Origin: Croceitalea sp. | GTDB lineage: Bacteria; Bacteroidota; Bacteroidia; Flavobacteriales; Flavobacteriaceae | DNA: 35,998 bases | Direction of reading: 5' to 3' | Assembly (NCBI GenBank): GCA_013001145.1 | Contig: JABDND010000013.1 | Coordinates: 1 to 35,998, forward strand | Shown: positions 16,581 through 25,224 of the stretch, piece after piece | Layout of the letters: each line of letters begins with the position of its first letter | How positions within the stretch are numbered: the first letter of the stretch is position 1 | Notes under the pieces: generated by a model | Databases searched by the model: none | Seen by the model: the letters and a program-made list of their open reading frames with translations, nothing else | What the model was told of the DNA's origin: nothing | Translations under genes and position numbers: made by a program

Positions 16581-17033
16581 ATGATAAAAATAAAAACAAC
16601 AATTATTGGGCTTTTTTTAGTCTTTATCACTGGTCAGGTAGCCCTGGCACAATCCCCGGACATTAAGCAGGAAATCAAAGAGCTCTCTGAACAAAAGTGG
16701 CAATGGATGGCGGATAAAAATGCCGATAGTCTGGCTGTACTTTTCCACGACAAGGCCAAGTTTGTGCATATGGGCGGTACCTGGGGCAAAGACCGGGAGG
16801 TGGACATCATAAGAAGCGGTCGCATCCATTACAAGAAAGCCGATATCCACGAAGTCATGGTAGAAATGCTGAACGAGGGCACCGTCATTCTTTGGAACCG
16901 AATCACCTTGCTGGCCGTAGTGGGCAGTAACGAAGTGACCAACCCTTTCATGGTGACCGAAGTATATGTCAAAGAGAACAACGATTGGAAATTGGCCGAT
17001 TTGACTTTTAGCAAGCTTCTCATCAGAGAGTAA
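16581..17033 (+). CDS. Exported NTF2-like DUF4440 protein, copy 2
   Basis: Second of a tandem pair, also 150 residues with a Sec signal (IIGLFLVFITGQVALAQ). It keeps the KWQWM, LFHDK, FVHM, KDRE and LWNRITL blocks of copy 1 but differs in pocket-lining positions (for example HVRGNDV against VVGSNEV), which suggests divergence to a different ligand or a heterodimer. It sits 21 bases after copy 1. Confidence 0.85.
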   Translation: MIKIKTTIIGLFLVFITGQVALAQSPDIKQEIKELSEQKWQWMADKNADSLAVLFHDKAKFVHMGGTWGKDREVDIIRSGRIHYKKADIHEVMVEMLNEGTVILWNRITLLAVVGSNEVTNPFMVTEVYVKENNDWKLADLTFSKLLIRE

Positions 17034-17070
17034 TACTAAGGTGGATTGTCAAACAAATTGTAGTGTTAAA

Positions 17071-18708
17071 ATGAAAAAAATGAGAAAAGGTATTTTGGGA
17101 TTGGTTTTGCTCTTGGGAGTTACCATATCCGCACAAGAAAGTACAGAAAATGCGGCCAAAGTTCAAACGGAATTAGGGGTAATCCGTGGTGTTCAAGAAG
17201 ATGGAGTTCATAGTTTTAAAGGGATTCCATTTGCCGCCCCGCCCGTAGGGGAATTTCGTTGGCGGCCTCCGCAACCGGTAAAAGCTTGGGAAGGGGAATT
17301 GGATGCTACGGAATACGGTGCCAACTGCGCACAGTCCGGATGGGGCGGCGAACCCGGAACCATTAGTGAAGGCTCATCGGAAGATTGCCTGTACCTAAAT
17401 GTGTGGAAACCTGCCAATGCAAAAACCGGTGCGAACCTGCCTGTTATGGTTTGGATCCATGGGGGAGGCTTTGTTGGTGGAAGTGGTTCCGGTGCTGGAA
17501 TTGCCGGTGATGAGTTTGCGAAGAAAGGAGTGGTTTTAATTACCATAAATTACCGTTTGGGTCGTTTGGGTCATTTTGCATTTCCGGCGCTAAGTGCCGA
17601 ACATCCTGAAGAACATAAAGGTAGCTATGCCTATATGGACCAAATTGCAGCGCTACAATGGGTGCAAAAGAACATAGCTGCTTTTGGTGGTAATCCTGAT
17701 AATGTAACCATATTCGGCTTTTCCGCAGGTGGAGTATCCGTACACTCTTTATTGACTATTTCTGATGCGAAGGGACTTTTCCATAAAGCCATAAGCCAAT
17801 CCGGTGGAGGTCGTGACGGCGTACTTACCGGAAGGCCCATAAGGGAAGAAAATGCAAGTGTTTTTTACCCTGTATCGGCAGAAACCATTGGTATCAACTT
17901 TGCCAAAAAACACGGCATAGACGGTACGGATGCAGATGCGTTGGCCAAGCTGCGCGCCTTACCTGTGGAAGAAATTGTGGATAGCGGTCAGGAAAATGAT
18001 GGTGAAGGTGGTCCAAGAATCTATTCCGGGCCGATTTTGGACGGCAAATTGGTAAGGGAAACTGCCGAAAGTGCCTACAATGCTGGTAGACAAATGCAAA
18101 TACCATTGATAATAGGGTCTAATAGTGCTGAAATAGGGGGTAGTTTTGTCAATAACAGCAAAACTAAAGAAGAACTGTTTTCACTTTTTGGCGATTTTAA
18201 AGAGGAAGCCAAAGCAGCCTATGATCCTGACGGCATTAAAGAATTTGAAGAGGTAATTACCAAGTTCAATACCGATTGGGTCTGGGGAGAACCCGCACGT
18301 TTTACCGCCAAGTCTTTTGTCAAGCAGGGAGAACCTGTCTTTATTTACCATTTTGGTTTTGTACCGGAGCCTATGAGGGAAAGAATGAAATACGGTGCCG
18401 GACATGGCTCCGAAGTGGGCTATGTATTCAACAACCTCGATGCCCGATGGGGCAATTCCGAAACCACTCCAGAAGATAAAAAAGTGACCGAAATCATGAA
18501 TGCCTATTGGGTGAACTTCGCCAAAAACGGAAATCCTAACGGTGACAGATTACCGAACTGGCCAGTGTACAACGAAAAGGATGGTGAAATTATGGACATT
18601 CAGTTAGATGGCAATGCTGTTGGCAAGGAGGATCCAAGAAAAGCTAGACTAGATGTGATCGAAAAGGCTTTTAAATTAAGGCGGCAACTACAATCGCGGG
18701 GTATTTGA
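17071..18708 (+). CDS. Exported type-B carboxylesterase
   Basis: This carboxylesterase/lipase family protein (545 residues from ATG 17071; a GTG 30 bases upstream is less likely) has a signal peptide (MKKMRKGILGLVLLLGVTIS, then AQES). Family marks are EDCLYLNVW, the oxyanion loop WIHGGGFVGGSGSG, and the nucleophile S218 in FGFSAGGVS. An acidic member (SAEIGGSF region) and the His of GAGHGSEVGY complete the triad. It would hydrolyse carboxylic esters in the periplasm. It is the third alpha/beta hydrolase of the operon, each with a different nucleophile elbow (Cys, Ser in SxSxG, Ser in GxSxG). Confidence 0.92.
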   Translation: MKKMRKGILGLVLLLGVTISAQESTENAAKVQTELGVIRGVQEDGVHSFKGIPFAAPPVGEFRWRPPQPVKAWEGELDATEYGANCAQSGWGGEPGTISEGSSEDCLYLNVWKPANAKTGANLPVMVWIHGGGFVGGSGSGAGIAGDEFAKKGVVLITINYRLGRLGHFAFPALSAEHPEEHKGSYAYMDQIAALQWVQKNIAAFGGNPDNVTIFGFSAGGVSVHSLLTISDAKGLFHKAISQSGGGRDGVLTGRPIREENASVFYPVSAETIGINFAKKHGIDGTDADALAKLRALPVEEIVDSGQENDGEGGPRIYSGPILDGKLVRETAESAYNAGRQMQIPLIIGSNSAEIGGSFVNNSKTKEELFSLFGDFKEEAKAAYDPDGIKEFEEVITKFNTDWVWGEPARFTAKSFVKQGEPVFIYHFGFVPEPMRERMKYGAGHGSEVGYVFNNLDARWGNSETTPEDKKVTEIMNAYWVNFAKNGNPNGDRLPNWPVYNEKDGEIMDIQLDGNAVGKEDPRKARLDVIEKAFKLRRQLQSRGI

Positions 18709-18752
18709 CGCGCAGTATAAAAATATAAAACTTAAAAATAGGAGTAATTGCC

Positions 18753-19907
<1,155 letters not shown>

Positions 19908-19923
19908 AATTGGCAAGAAATAT

Positions 19924-20526
19924 ATGAACAAGCTTTTGATTTTATTTGCCCTTATTTCCTCTTGTTTCTCATCTGAGACGAGAGAGAAACAGTCGAGCGA
20001 ATCGGACAAAATTCTTGTAGTTTATTTATCCCGTACCAACAACACCAAAGCAGTTGCAGAAATCATCCAGAAACAAGTGGGTGGGGATTTGGTGGCTTTG
20101 GAGTTGGAAGTTCCCTACCCTGAAGACTATAGTGCTATTGTAAAACAAGTAGCCAAAGAAAATGAAACCGGGTTCCTGCCTCCCCTGAAAACCCGTGTCG
20201 ATTTAGATAAATACGATATCATATTCCTGGGTTTTCCAACCTGGGGTATGCGGCTGCCGCCACCGATGAAAAGTTTTTTACACGCGAATGATTTGTCGGG
20301 TAAAACCTTAATTCCATTTAATACCAACGGGGGTTATGGCGTGGGGAGTTGTTTCCAGACCATTAAAGAGCTATGTCCAGACAGTGAGATTCTCAAAGGC
20401 TTTTCAATACGTGGTGGCAGTGAACGGGATGGCATTTATCTCGCTATCAAAGGAAATAGAAAAACTCAAGCCCAAAAGAATGTTGATGGCTGGCTGAAAG
20501 AAATTGGGATGCCTAAAGAAAAGTAA
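19924..20526 (+). CDS. Flavodoxin-fold lipoprotein
   Basis: This 200-residue protein has a lipoprotein signal (MNKLLILFALISSCFSS, lipobox ISSC), followed by a flavodoxin fold. The phosphate-binding loop reads VVYLSRTNNTKAVAE, and the later loops FLGFPTWGMRLPP and PFNTNGGYGVGS contact the FMN ring in such proteins. FMN-dependent electron transfer or quinone reduction is expected. It is the last gene of the operon; the integrase converges on it with 22 bases between the stops. A flavodoxin anchored outside the cytoplasm is unusual and implies an electron partner there. Confidence 0.88.
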   Translation: MNKLLILFALISSCFSSETREKQSSESDKILVVYLSRTNNTKAVAEIIQKQVGGDLVALELEVPYPEDYSAIVKQVAKENETGFLPPLKTRVDLDKYDIIFLGFPTWGMRLPPPMKSFLHANDLSGKTLIPFNTNGGYGVGSCFQTIKELCPDSEILKGFSIRGGSERDGIYLAIKGNRKTQAQKNVDGWLKEIGMPKEK

Positions 20527-20548
20527 AATAAGACGATACTCTCGGGCA

Positions 20549-21763
20549 TTACTTTAAAATCCGTTTCAATTTTTCCATATCGGCTCCAACTTTTCTTTCA
20601 ACTACACGTGCATAAATCTGAGTGGTTGACACTTTAGTATGCCCTAGCAATTTGGAAACAGTTTCTATGGGCACACCATTACTCAAGGTTATAGTGGTAG
20701 CGAAGGTGTGTCTCGCCACGTGAAAAGTAAGCTTCTTTCTAATATTTAGTTTAATCGCAATTTCTTTGAGATATTTATTGGTTTTTTGATTTGAATAAAC
20801 CGGCAGCAGCAAATCGGTATGCTGCATTTTTACCTTATATTCCTCAACCATTTTTAATGCTTTTGACAAAAGGGGAATTTTAACAGGCTGGCTTGTCTTC
20901 TCGCGAGCTACATGTATCCATTTATTACCGTCTATGCCCTGTACGATGTTATCCTTACATAAATTTTTGACATCAATCCAGGACAGGCCAGTATAACAAG
21001 CAAAGAGAAAAATATCCCGGGTTTGGTTAAGAGCCATCCGGTGGGATTCGAACCTACTAAGCCGTTGTAGTTCTTCTTCATTTAGAAAATCGCGTTCCAC
21101 CTTTATGAATTTTAGTGAGAACTTTGAAAAAGGATCTTTGCTTACCCATTCCAGTTTCTGGGCAAGGTTCAACAGCTTCTTCAATCTTTCCAAGTGCTTC
21201 ATCACTCCATTGTTTGATGGAGCAGGTCGATGTGATTTTGATTTGTAGTTTCGAAGGAAATACTCAAAATCTACAATGAACCCGTAGTTAATTTGCTTTA
21301 GGTAGATGTCATCCCTATTCTTATTTCTCCTTAAAAATTCAAAGATGTACTTTTCCGTAGTGCGATAGTTTTTCATCGTACCAGGTTTCAGGATAGTACC
21401 CATATTTTGGGTGTGATAGTCAAATAGTTCTGAAATACATTTCGAAGTATTATCAGTACCCAGGTATCTTGCCTTAACCGCTATTGCGGTCAACACCCTG
21501 TTTTCTTCCTGTAATTGACGGAACGATTCATAGAGTTGGTTATAAACCCTATCAATGGACTTATTAACTTGAACACTTTCCGCGCTGCTTCCGCGAAGCT
21601 TACCTTTACGCTCATCCCATAGGTCTATGGTGATTCTGCGTTGTAGGCTAAGTTCAATTCGTTCACCGTTTACGGTAATACGGGCATAAAGCGGTGCTGT
21701 ACCATTTTTTACCTTGTTGGTTTTTGGGAGAAAAGTTATCCCAAAGGTCACCGGATTGTCCAT
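20549..21763 (-). CDS. Tyrosine recombinase (element integrase)
   Basis: This 404-residue integrase has an N-terminal arm-binding domain (about 1-100), a SAM-like core-binding domain (about 105-205) and a catalytic domain (about 225-404). Catalytic residues seen are K289 in AREKT, H348 and R351 in HVARHTF, H375 in LLGHTKV, and the nucleophile Y384 in TTQIYARV. The usual first Arg is replaced by Ser (S261 in ACYTGLSWIDV), as I recall for IntDOT of Bacteroides, which still recombines. The gene lies 216 bases from tRNA-Pro and points away from it. It would drive integration of this element into the tRNA 3' end. Confidence 0.95.
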   Translation of the reverse strand: MDNPVTFGITFLPKTNKVKNGTAPLYARITVNGERIELSLQRRITIDLWDERKGKLRGSSAESVQVNKSIDRVYNQLYESFRQLQEENRVLTAIAVKARYLGTDNTSKCISELFDYHTQNMGTILKPGTMKNYRTTEKYIFEFLRRNKNRDDIYLKQINYGFIVDFEYFLRNYKSKSHRPAPSNNGVMKHLERLKKLLNLAQKLEWVSKDPFSKFSLKFIKVERDFLNEEELQRLSRFESHRMALNQTRDIFLFACYTGLSWIDVKNLCKDNIVQGIDGNKWIHVAREKTSQPVKIPLLSKALKMVEEYKVKMQHTDLLLPVYSNQKTNKYLKEIAIKLNIRKKLTFHVARHTFATTITLSNGVPIETVSKLLGHTKVSTTQIYARVVERKVGADMEKLKRILK

Positions 21764-21843
21764 ATCATTTTCGTTTTCAGATTAAACACAATGCGTGAAA
21801 ACGAAAGTCAAATCAGCGTTTCAGTAAGATACGCCCTTTTTTT

Positions 21844-21871
21844 GAGGTCACCGAATAGGTCACCGAATCGG
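21844..21871. repeat. Element-end repeat, right copy (tandem)
   Basis: Two adjacent copies of AGGTCACCGAAT, the second extended with CGG. The left end carries a single copy (9400-9415). They lie between the integrase start and attR and are best read as integrase arm sites or binding sites for a directionality factor. Confidence 0.6.
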
Positions 21872-21920
21872 ACACATTCTATATGGTTTCATATCAAATT
21901 CTATGAAAGACCTAAAATCA

Positions 21921-21956
21921 CAAAACCTTGACAATCATACGATTGACAAGGTTTTG
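21921..21956. terminator. Hairpin between integrase gene and tRNA-Pro
   Basis: A 10-bp stem CAAAACCTTG/CAAGGTTTTG extends through a second 5-bp stem (CAATC/GATTG) with one A-A mismatch, loop ATAC. It lies 24 bases after the tRNA-Pro end on the minus strand and upstream of the integrase. It may replace the original tRNA terminator (9301-9327), lost to the far end of the element, and shield the integrase from read-through. The T-run is short, so strength is uncertain. Confidence 0.6.
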
Positions 21957-21978
21957 ATGCCATTTGATATGGCTAAAA

Positions 21979-21994
21979 GTCGGGGTGGCAGGAT
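21979..21994. repeat. attR: tRNA-Pro 3' end
   Basis: GTCGGGGTGGCAGGAT, identical to attL at 9328-9343. It forms the last part of the T-arm, the acceptor strand and the discriminator of tRNA-Pro, so the crossover leaves the tRNA gene functional. Confidence 0.85.
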
Positions 21995-22054
21995 TCGAAC
22001 CTGCGACCTCCTGCTCCCAAAGCAGGCGCGATAACCGGGCTACGCTACACCCCG
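21980..22054 (-). tRNA. tRNA-Pro (anticodon TGG)
   Basis: The minus strand folds as a complete tRNA: acceptor CGGGGTG pairs with CACCCCG, the anticodon stem CCTGC/GCAGG encloses the loop TTTGGGA with anticodon TGG, and the T-arm is GCAGG-TTCGAAT-CCTGC. The discriminator is A and CCA is not encoded. Its 3' end is the integration site of the element. The stop codon of the upstream GIY-YIG gene lies within its first ten bases. Confidence 0.97.
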
Positions 22055-22284
22055 AAGTGGTCATCTATATATCGTTTTGCTCCTCGTTTCTTTATTTTTC
22101 GTTCCAAAACCACCGCTTCGGATCTAGAAAATACTTCAATTCGCATAATTAATTTCCAAGGCTTCCCATTCTTGGTTGAAGGAACTATGCCAAGGTTATG
22201 TCTTTTCAGTCTTTTATCAATATCAGTAGTCTGGCCTACATAATATCTTGAACGTTTTTCGCTATATAAAATATAAACGAACAT
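22045..22284 (-). CDS. GIY-YIG nuclease-domain protein
   Basis: This 79-residue protein is a minimal GIY-YIG domain (UvrC-like N-terminal type): VYILYS for the GIY part, YYVGQT for YIG, the conserved Arg in DIDKRLKRHN, and the catalytic Glu in SRSEAVVLERKIKKRG. It is probably a DNA endonuclease related to the YhbQ family and common in multiple copies in Flavobacteriia. It ends inside tRNA-Pro: its last two residues and stop codon (GGG GTG TAG) are tRNA bases 2-10. A broken tRNA-Pro lies just upstream, which suggests the gene travelled with, or copied, a tRNA end. Confidence 0.88.
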   Translation of the reverse strand: MFVYILYSEKRSRYYVGQTTDIDKRLKRHNLGIVPSTKNGKPWKLIMRIEVFSRSEAVVLERKIKKRGAKRYIDDHFGV

Positions 22285-22320
22285 TTTAATTCAATTTAGC
22301 GGTGATCACGCCTAGGCGTG

Positions 22321-22413
22321 ACAACCTCTTGCTCCCAAAGCAGGCGCGATAACAATGCCTTCGGCTTTGCAAGCCGGGTGAGACCTGCCATGCTACAAGC
22401 GTGGTACACCCCG
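22321..22413 (-). pseudogene. Broken second tRNA-Pro
   Basis: The 32 bases 22322-22353 match the anticodon-arm region of intact tRNA-Pro at 30 positions, including the TGG anticodon, and 22405-22413 match its 5' acceptor end. Between them about 50 unrelated bases, including the hairpin CGGCTT-GCA-AAGCCG, interrupt the D-arm. The T-arm is lost and replaced by a perfect 16-bp palindrome (22306-22321). It cannot fold as a tRNA. Confidence 0.8.
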
Positions 22414-22441
22414 AAAAGGATTTTCTTTCAAAAGGAAAAAG

Positions 22442-22525
22442 CGGAGAGACTGGGACTCGAACCCAGGCGACACTTACGCGTCGACAGATTAGCAATCTGC
22501 TCCGTTACCACTCCGGCACCTCTCC
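22442..22525 (-). tRNA. tRNA-Ser (anticodon GCT)
   Basis: The minus strand gives a class II tRNA: acceptor GGAGAGG/TCTCTCC, anticodon stem GCAGA/TCTGT enclosing TTGCTAA (anticodon GCT), a long variable arm with GTCGAC-type pairing, and T-arm CTGGG-TTCGAGT-CCCAG. Discriminator G. It reads AGC and AGU codons. It precedes the tRNA-Pro region on the same strand and probably shares a transcript with it. Confidence 0.96.
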
Positions 22526-22693
22526 AATATTATTTAAATGAACCTGCATAAAAATGCGGTGGCAAAAATACCTTTTCCCATTTAAGGAAACAACTATTTT
22601 ACCAATTATTTGAATTTATCTTAATTCAAAAAGCCTGTATAAAAGTAATCCTCAAATCTGGGCAGCCTTTATGGCTTACAACCAAGAAACTAT

Positions 22694-25084
22694 TCAGGGT
22701 CTTAATAGCGCCTTTAAGGTGCCACTCCTACCGTCTGGCATAATAGTCTTTATATCTATGAATACCTTGTTTTCAACATCCACTTCCGGTATGTTCAAAA
22801 TAATCTCGCCATTTTCATCGGTCTTTAGCCCAGGATTCCAGTATAAGGTTAAAATCGCCTCTTGATAAGCTTTTTTATTATTGTCATCATCCTTTTTATC
22901 ATTATCAAACGAAAGGGATTCGTGGTAGCCTGAAAAAGTCAATTCTGCCTTCTTTCTATTAAAGAAGTTTTCGTCAGAACCGTTTCTGGTGTAGATCAAT
23001 ATGGCCCCACCTGCAGCCCTTACCCCATAAATTGCGGCGTTGGCACCATACAATAATTCTATTCTATCAACATCAATATATGGAATCATGGACATGATTT
23101 CGCCCAATTGAGTGGAACCCATTTCCGCTGGAGTCTGTGCCAGGGGCAACCCATCGACGACCCACAATACAGGTCCAACCCCCGCTGATCGGGGCAAAAT
23201 AAGGCTGGGGTTAATATCACCAAGACCTTTGACCCATACCCCAGGAATACCCAAGAACAATTCTGGAATGGTCTTAGGGCTTTTTGGATCCTGAAAAACC
23301 ACCCTACTGGGTTCAATACCATAAACTGAGGGAGATTTCTTGACTTTCAATTTTTCACCAACCAATGTTACACCTTTTAACATAACCAATTTCTCCGACC
23401 CCTCATCTTTATTGAATTTAGTCGCTTGTTTTTGGGGAAGAAATTGCTTGGATTTTAATCCCGTGCCCTTATCAGGTGTATTACTAATGAGCATTAGCGG
23501 TGGAGTCTCATATTCATAGGGAACCACCTTGACAAATTTATCTTTTGCATCTTCAGCGACCATTCTAAAAACGATTTTGGCCTTGCCATCAATTTGAAGC
23601 TCCTTCAAGTGAAAGAGACCGTCTGTATTTGTCACAGCTTCCTTGGCGATGACATCATTTTTGGTCGTTATCAAGATTTGGATTTTGGTGTTAGGCAGCA
23701 ACGAATTATTTAAATCAAAGGCTTTGCCATAAAATTCCAAACCATTTTGAAAGCTATACTTTATTTCATCTGGAAGCGCGATTGTTTTGTTTAGGGCATA
23801 GTCCGCTGGCAATTTGCCCGTCAAAACAAGAAGATCGTTCATAAACATTTGATTTCGGTCGTTTTCAAAGGTTTTGATGAATGGACCTTTGATGTCAAAA
23901 TTATCTTGCAACTGACCTACATTAATTGAAAGTTCTGTTTGTATTGGAGTTCCGTTGGTATCGGTAACTTTTATTTTGAGCTGCTTTTCATTGGTATTTA
24001 TAATTTGATTCTGCATACTGATGCTGAGTTCGTCATTGACTATAAATAAGGGTCTCGTGGCCCAAACTTGTTCAAATTCGTCCTCCAGGTGCAGTATAAT
24101 ACTTCCTTTGGGCATCTCAGTTTTTGGTAGAACCACTTCTACTACCTCGTTTTTGTCGAAAACTATCTTGTTTTCAAAAAAGGTCAGCCCATTTATCTTG
24201 CCCCTTAAATACAAGTCTTGGTTAAGCAAGCCAGGGGTTGCTGCCACATGAACGACGACCCTGTCATGGTTTAAGTTGTTGACTCGTAAGGTATACCCCA
24301 CATTTTCTATTTCCGGTAGCTTCATGGTTTGGCCACGATCTAACTTCACGTGATAGGTATTTCCTTTTTCGGGTACAAAGACAAAGCTGCCAAGACCATT
24401 GCCATAATCTTGAACCACAGCCGCGGCCATACCCATTTGATCAATTACCTCAAGCGTACCCTGTAGGGTTTTGTTATGCTCAATGACCACCCTATTCTCA
24501 AGACCTGCAATAAGCTGACCACCCTCTGGAAATACTTCTGCCTTGATGGTCTTTGTATTGAAATCTGCCATCCCCTTATTTCTACCTGTTATCATCAATT
24601 TTTTTGTGGCAAAATTCTCTGGGCCATAATTAAGCATCCATCGGGTATAGGCCCTTAAGTAATACAAACCAGTTTCAGACTTTTTAGGTATTTCAAAAGA
24701 GCCCTCGCTGGTTCCATTATGTATTTTATGGTATTGTGAGTGTATCAATGAACCGTTTTCATCAAGCAATTCAACCTTTAAGACTTCACTGGCACTCACT
24801 CTCAATTGCTCGGGACCAGTAAGTACATACGCTTTAAAAAAAAGTTGCTCTTTGGGTTTCAAAAGGGTTTTATTGGTATGCAATACTACCTGTTCTTGCC
24901 ATGCAACCAGTGAATCCAACTCATTCATTTGATAGGTTAAAAAAGTAGCTGTTTCGTTATATGTTACCTCGGCTGGAGCTCCGGGCCCACTGCTCTGGGC
25001 ATTACCCATGGCCATGGCAAACAAGAATACAACTAGGTAATTTAACTGAGACTTTGATGTTGGCGATGTCATAGCAATAATCAT
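22694..25084 (-). CDS. MG2-like/TonB-plug-domain protein without beta-barrel
   Basis: This 796-residue exported protein (signal NYLVVFLFAMAMGNAQ, residues about 15-30; Met5 is an alternative start) begins with macroglobulin-like beta domains: LHTNKTLLKPKEQLFFKAYV and GLYYLRAYTRWM are typical of the MG2 family. Further beta domains follow, then a TonB-dependent-receptor plug (about 590-710): TIPELFLGIPGVWVKG, then VLWVVDGLPL and YGANAAIYGVRAAGGAILIY. The chain ends about 85 residues later, so there is no 22-strand barrel. The type is widespread in Bacteroidota and its role is not established. Likely periplasmic or on the outer membrane. Confidence 0.85.
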   Translation of the reverse strand: MIIAMTSPTSKSQLNYLVVFLFAMAMGNAQSSGPGAPAEVTYNETATFLTYQMNELDSLVAWQEQVVLHTNKTLLKPKEQLFFKAYVLTGPEQLRVSASEVLKVELLDENGSLIHSQYHKIHNGTSEGSFEIPKKSETGLYYLRAYTRWMLNYGPENFATKKLMITGRNKGMADFNTKTIKAEVFPEGGQLIAGLENRVVIEHNKTLQGTLEVIDQMGMAAAVVQDYGNGLGSFVFVPEKGNTYHVKLDRGQTMKLPEIENVGYTLRVNNLNHDRVVVHVAATPGLLNQDLYLRGKINGLTFFENKIVFDKNEVVEVVLPKTEMPKGSIILHLEDEFEQVWATRPLFIVNDELSISMQNQIINTNEKQLKIKVTDTNGTPIQTELSINVGQLQDNFDIKGPFIKTFENDRNQMFMNDLLVLTGKLPADYALNKTIALPDEIKYSFQNGLEFYGKAFDLNNSLLPNTKIQILITTKNDVIAKEAVTNTDGLFHLKELQIDGKAKIVFRMVAEDAKDKFVKVVPYEYETPPLMLISNTPDKGTGLKSKQFLPQKQATKFNKDEGSEKLVMLKGVTLVGEKLKVKKSPSVYGIEPSRVVFQDPKSPKTIPELFLGIPGVWVKGLGDINPSLILPRSAGVGPVLWVVDGLPLAQTPAEMGSTQLGEIMSMIPYIDVDRIELLYGANAAIYGVRAAGGAILIYTRNGSDENFFNRKKAELTFSGYHESLSFDNDKKDDDNNKKAYQEAILTLYWNPGLKTDENGEIILNIPEVDVENKVFIDIKTIMPDGRSGTLKALLRP

Positions 25085-25224
25085 TTTATTAAAGGTATTA
25101 CTCTCATTTCTAATGAAAATACTATCTAATGGTGTTCTTTCATGTAAGTTTAGAATGAATTTAACACTCTGGTATTCAGAATATGTTTCAACCTATTTTA
25201 AATAGGCAAAGCCCCTAAGTAGTC

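Noticed and set aside
22286-22551. Open frames on both strands across the tRNA-Ser and broken tRNA-Pro
   Set aside because: Their translations are simply read-through of tRNA sequence and there is no independent coding sign.
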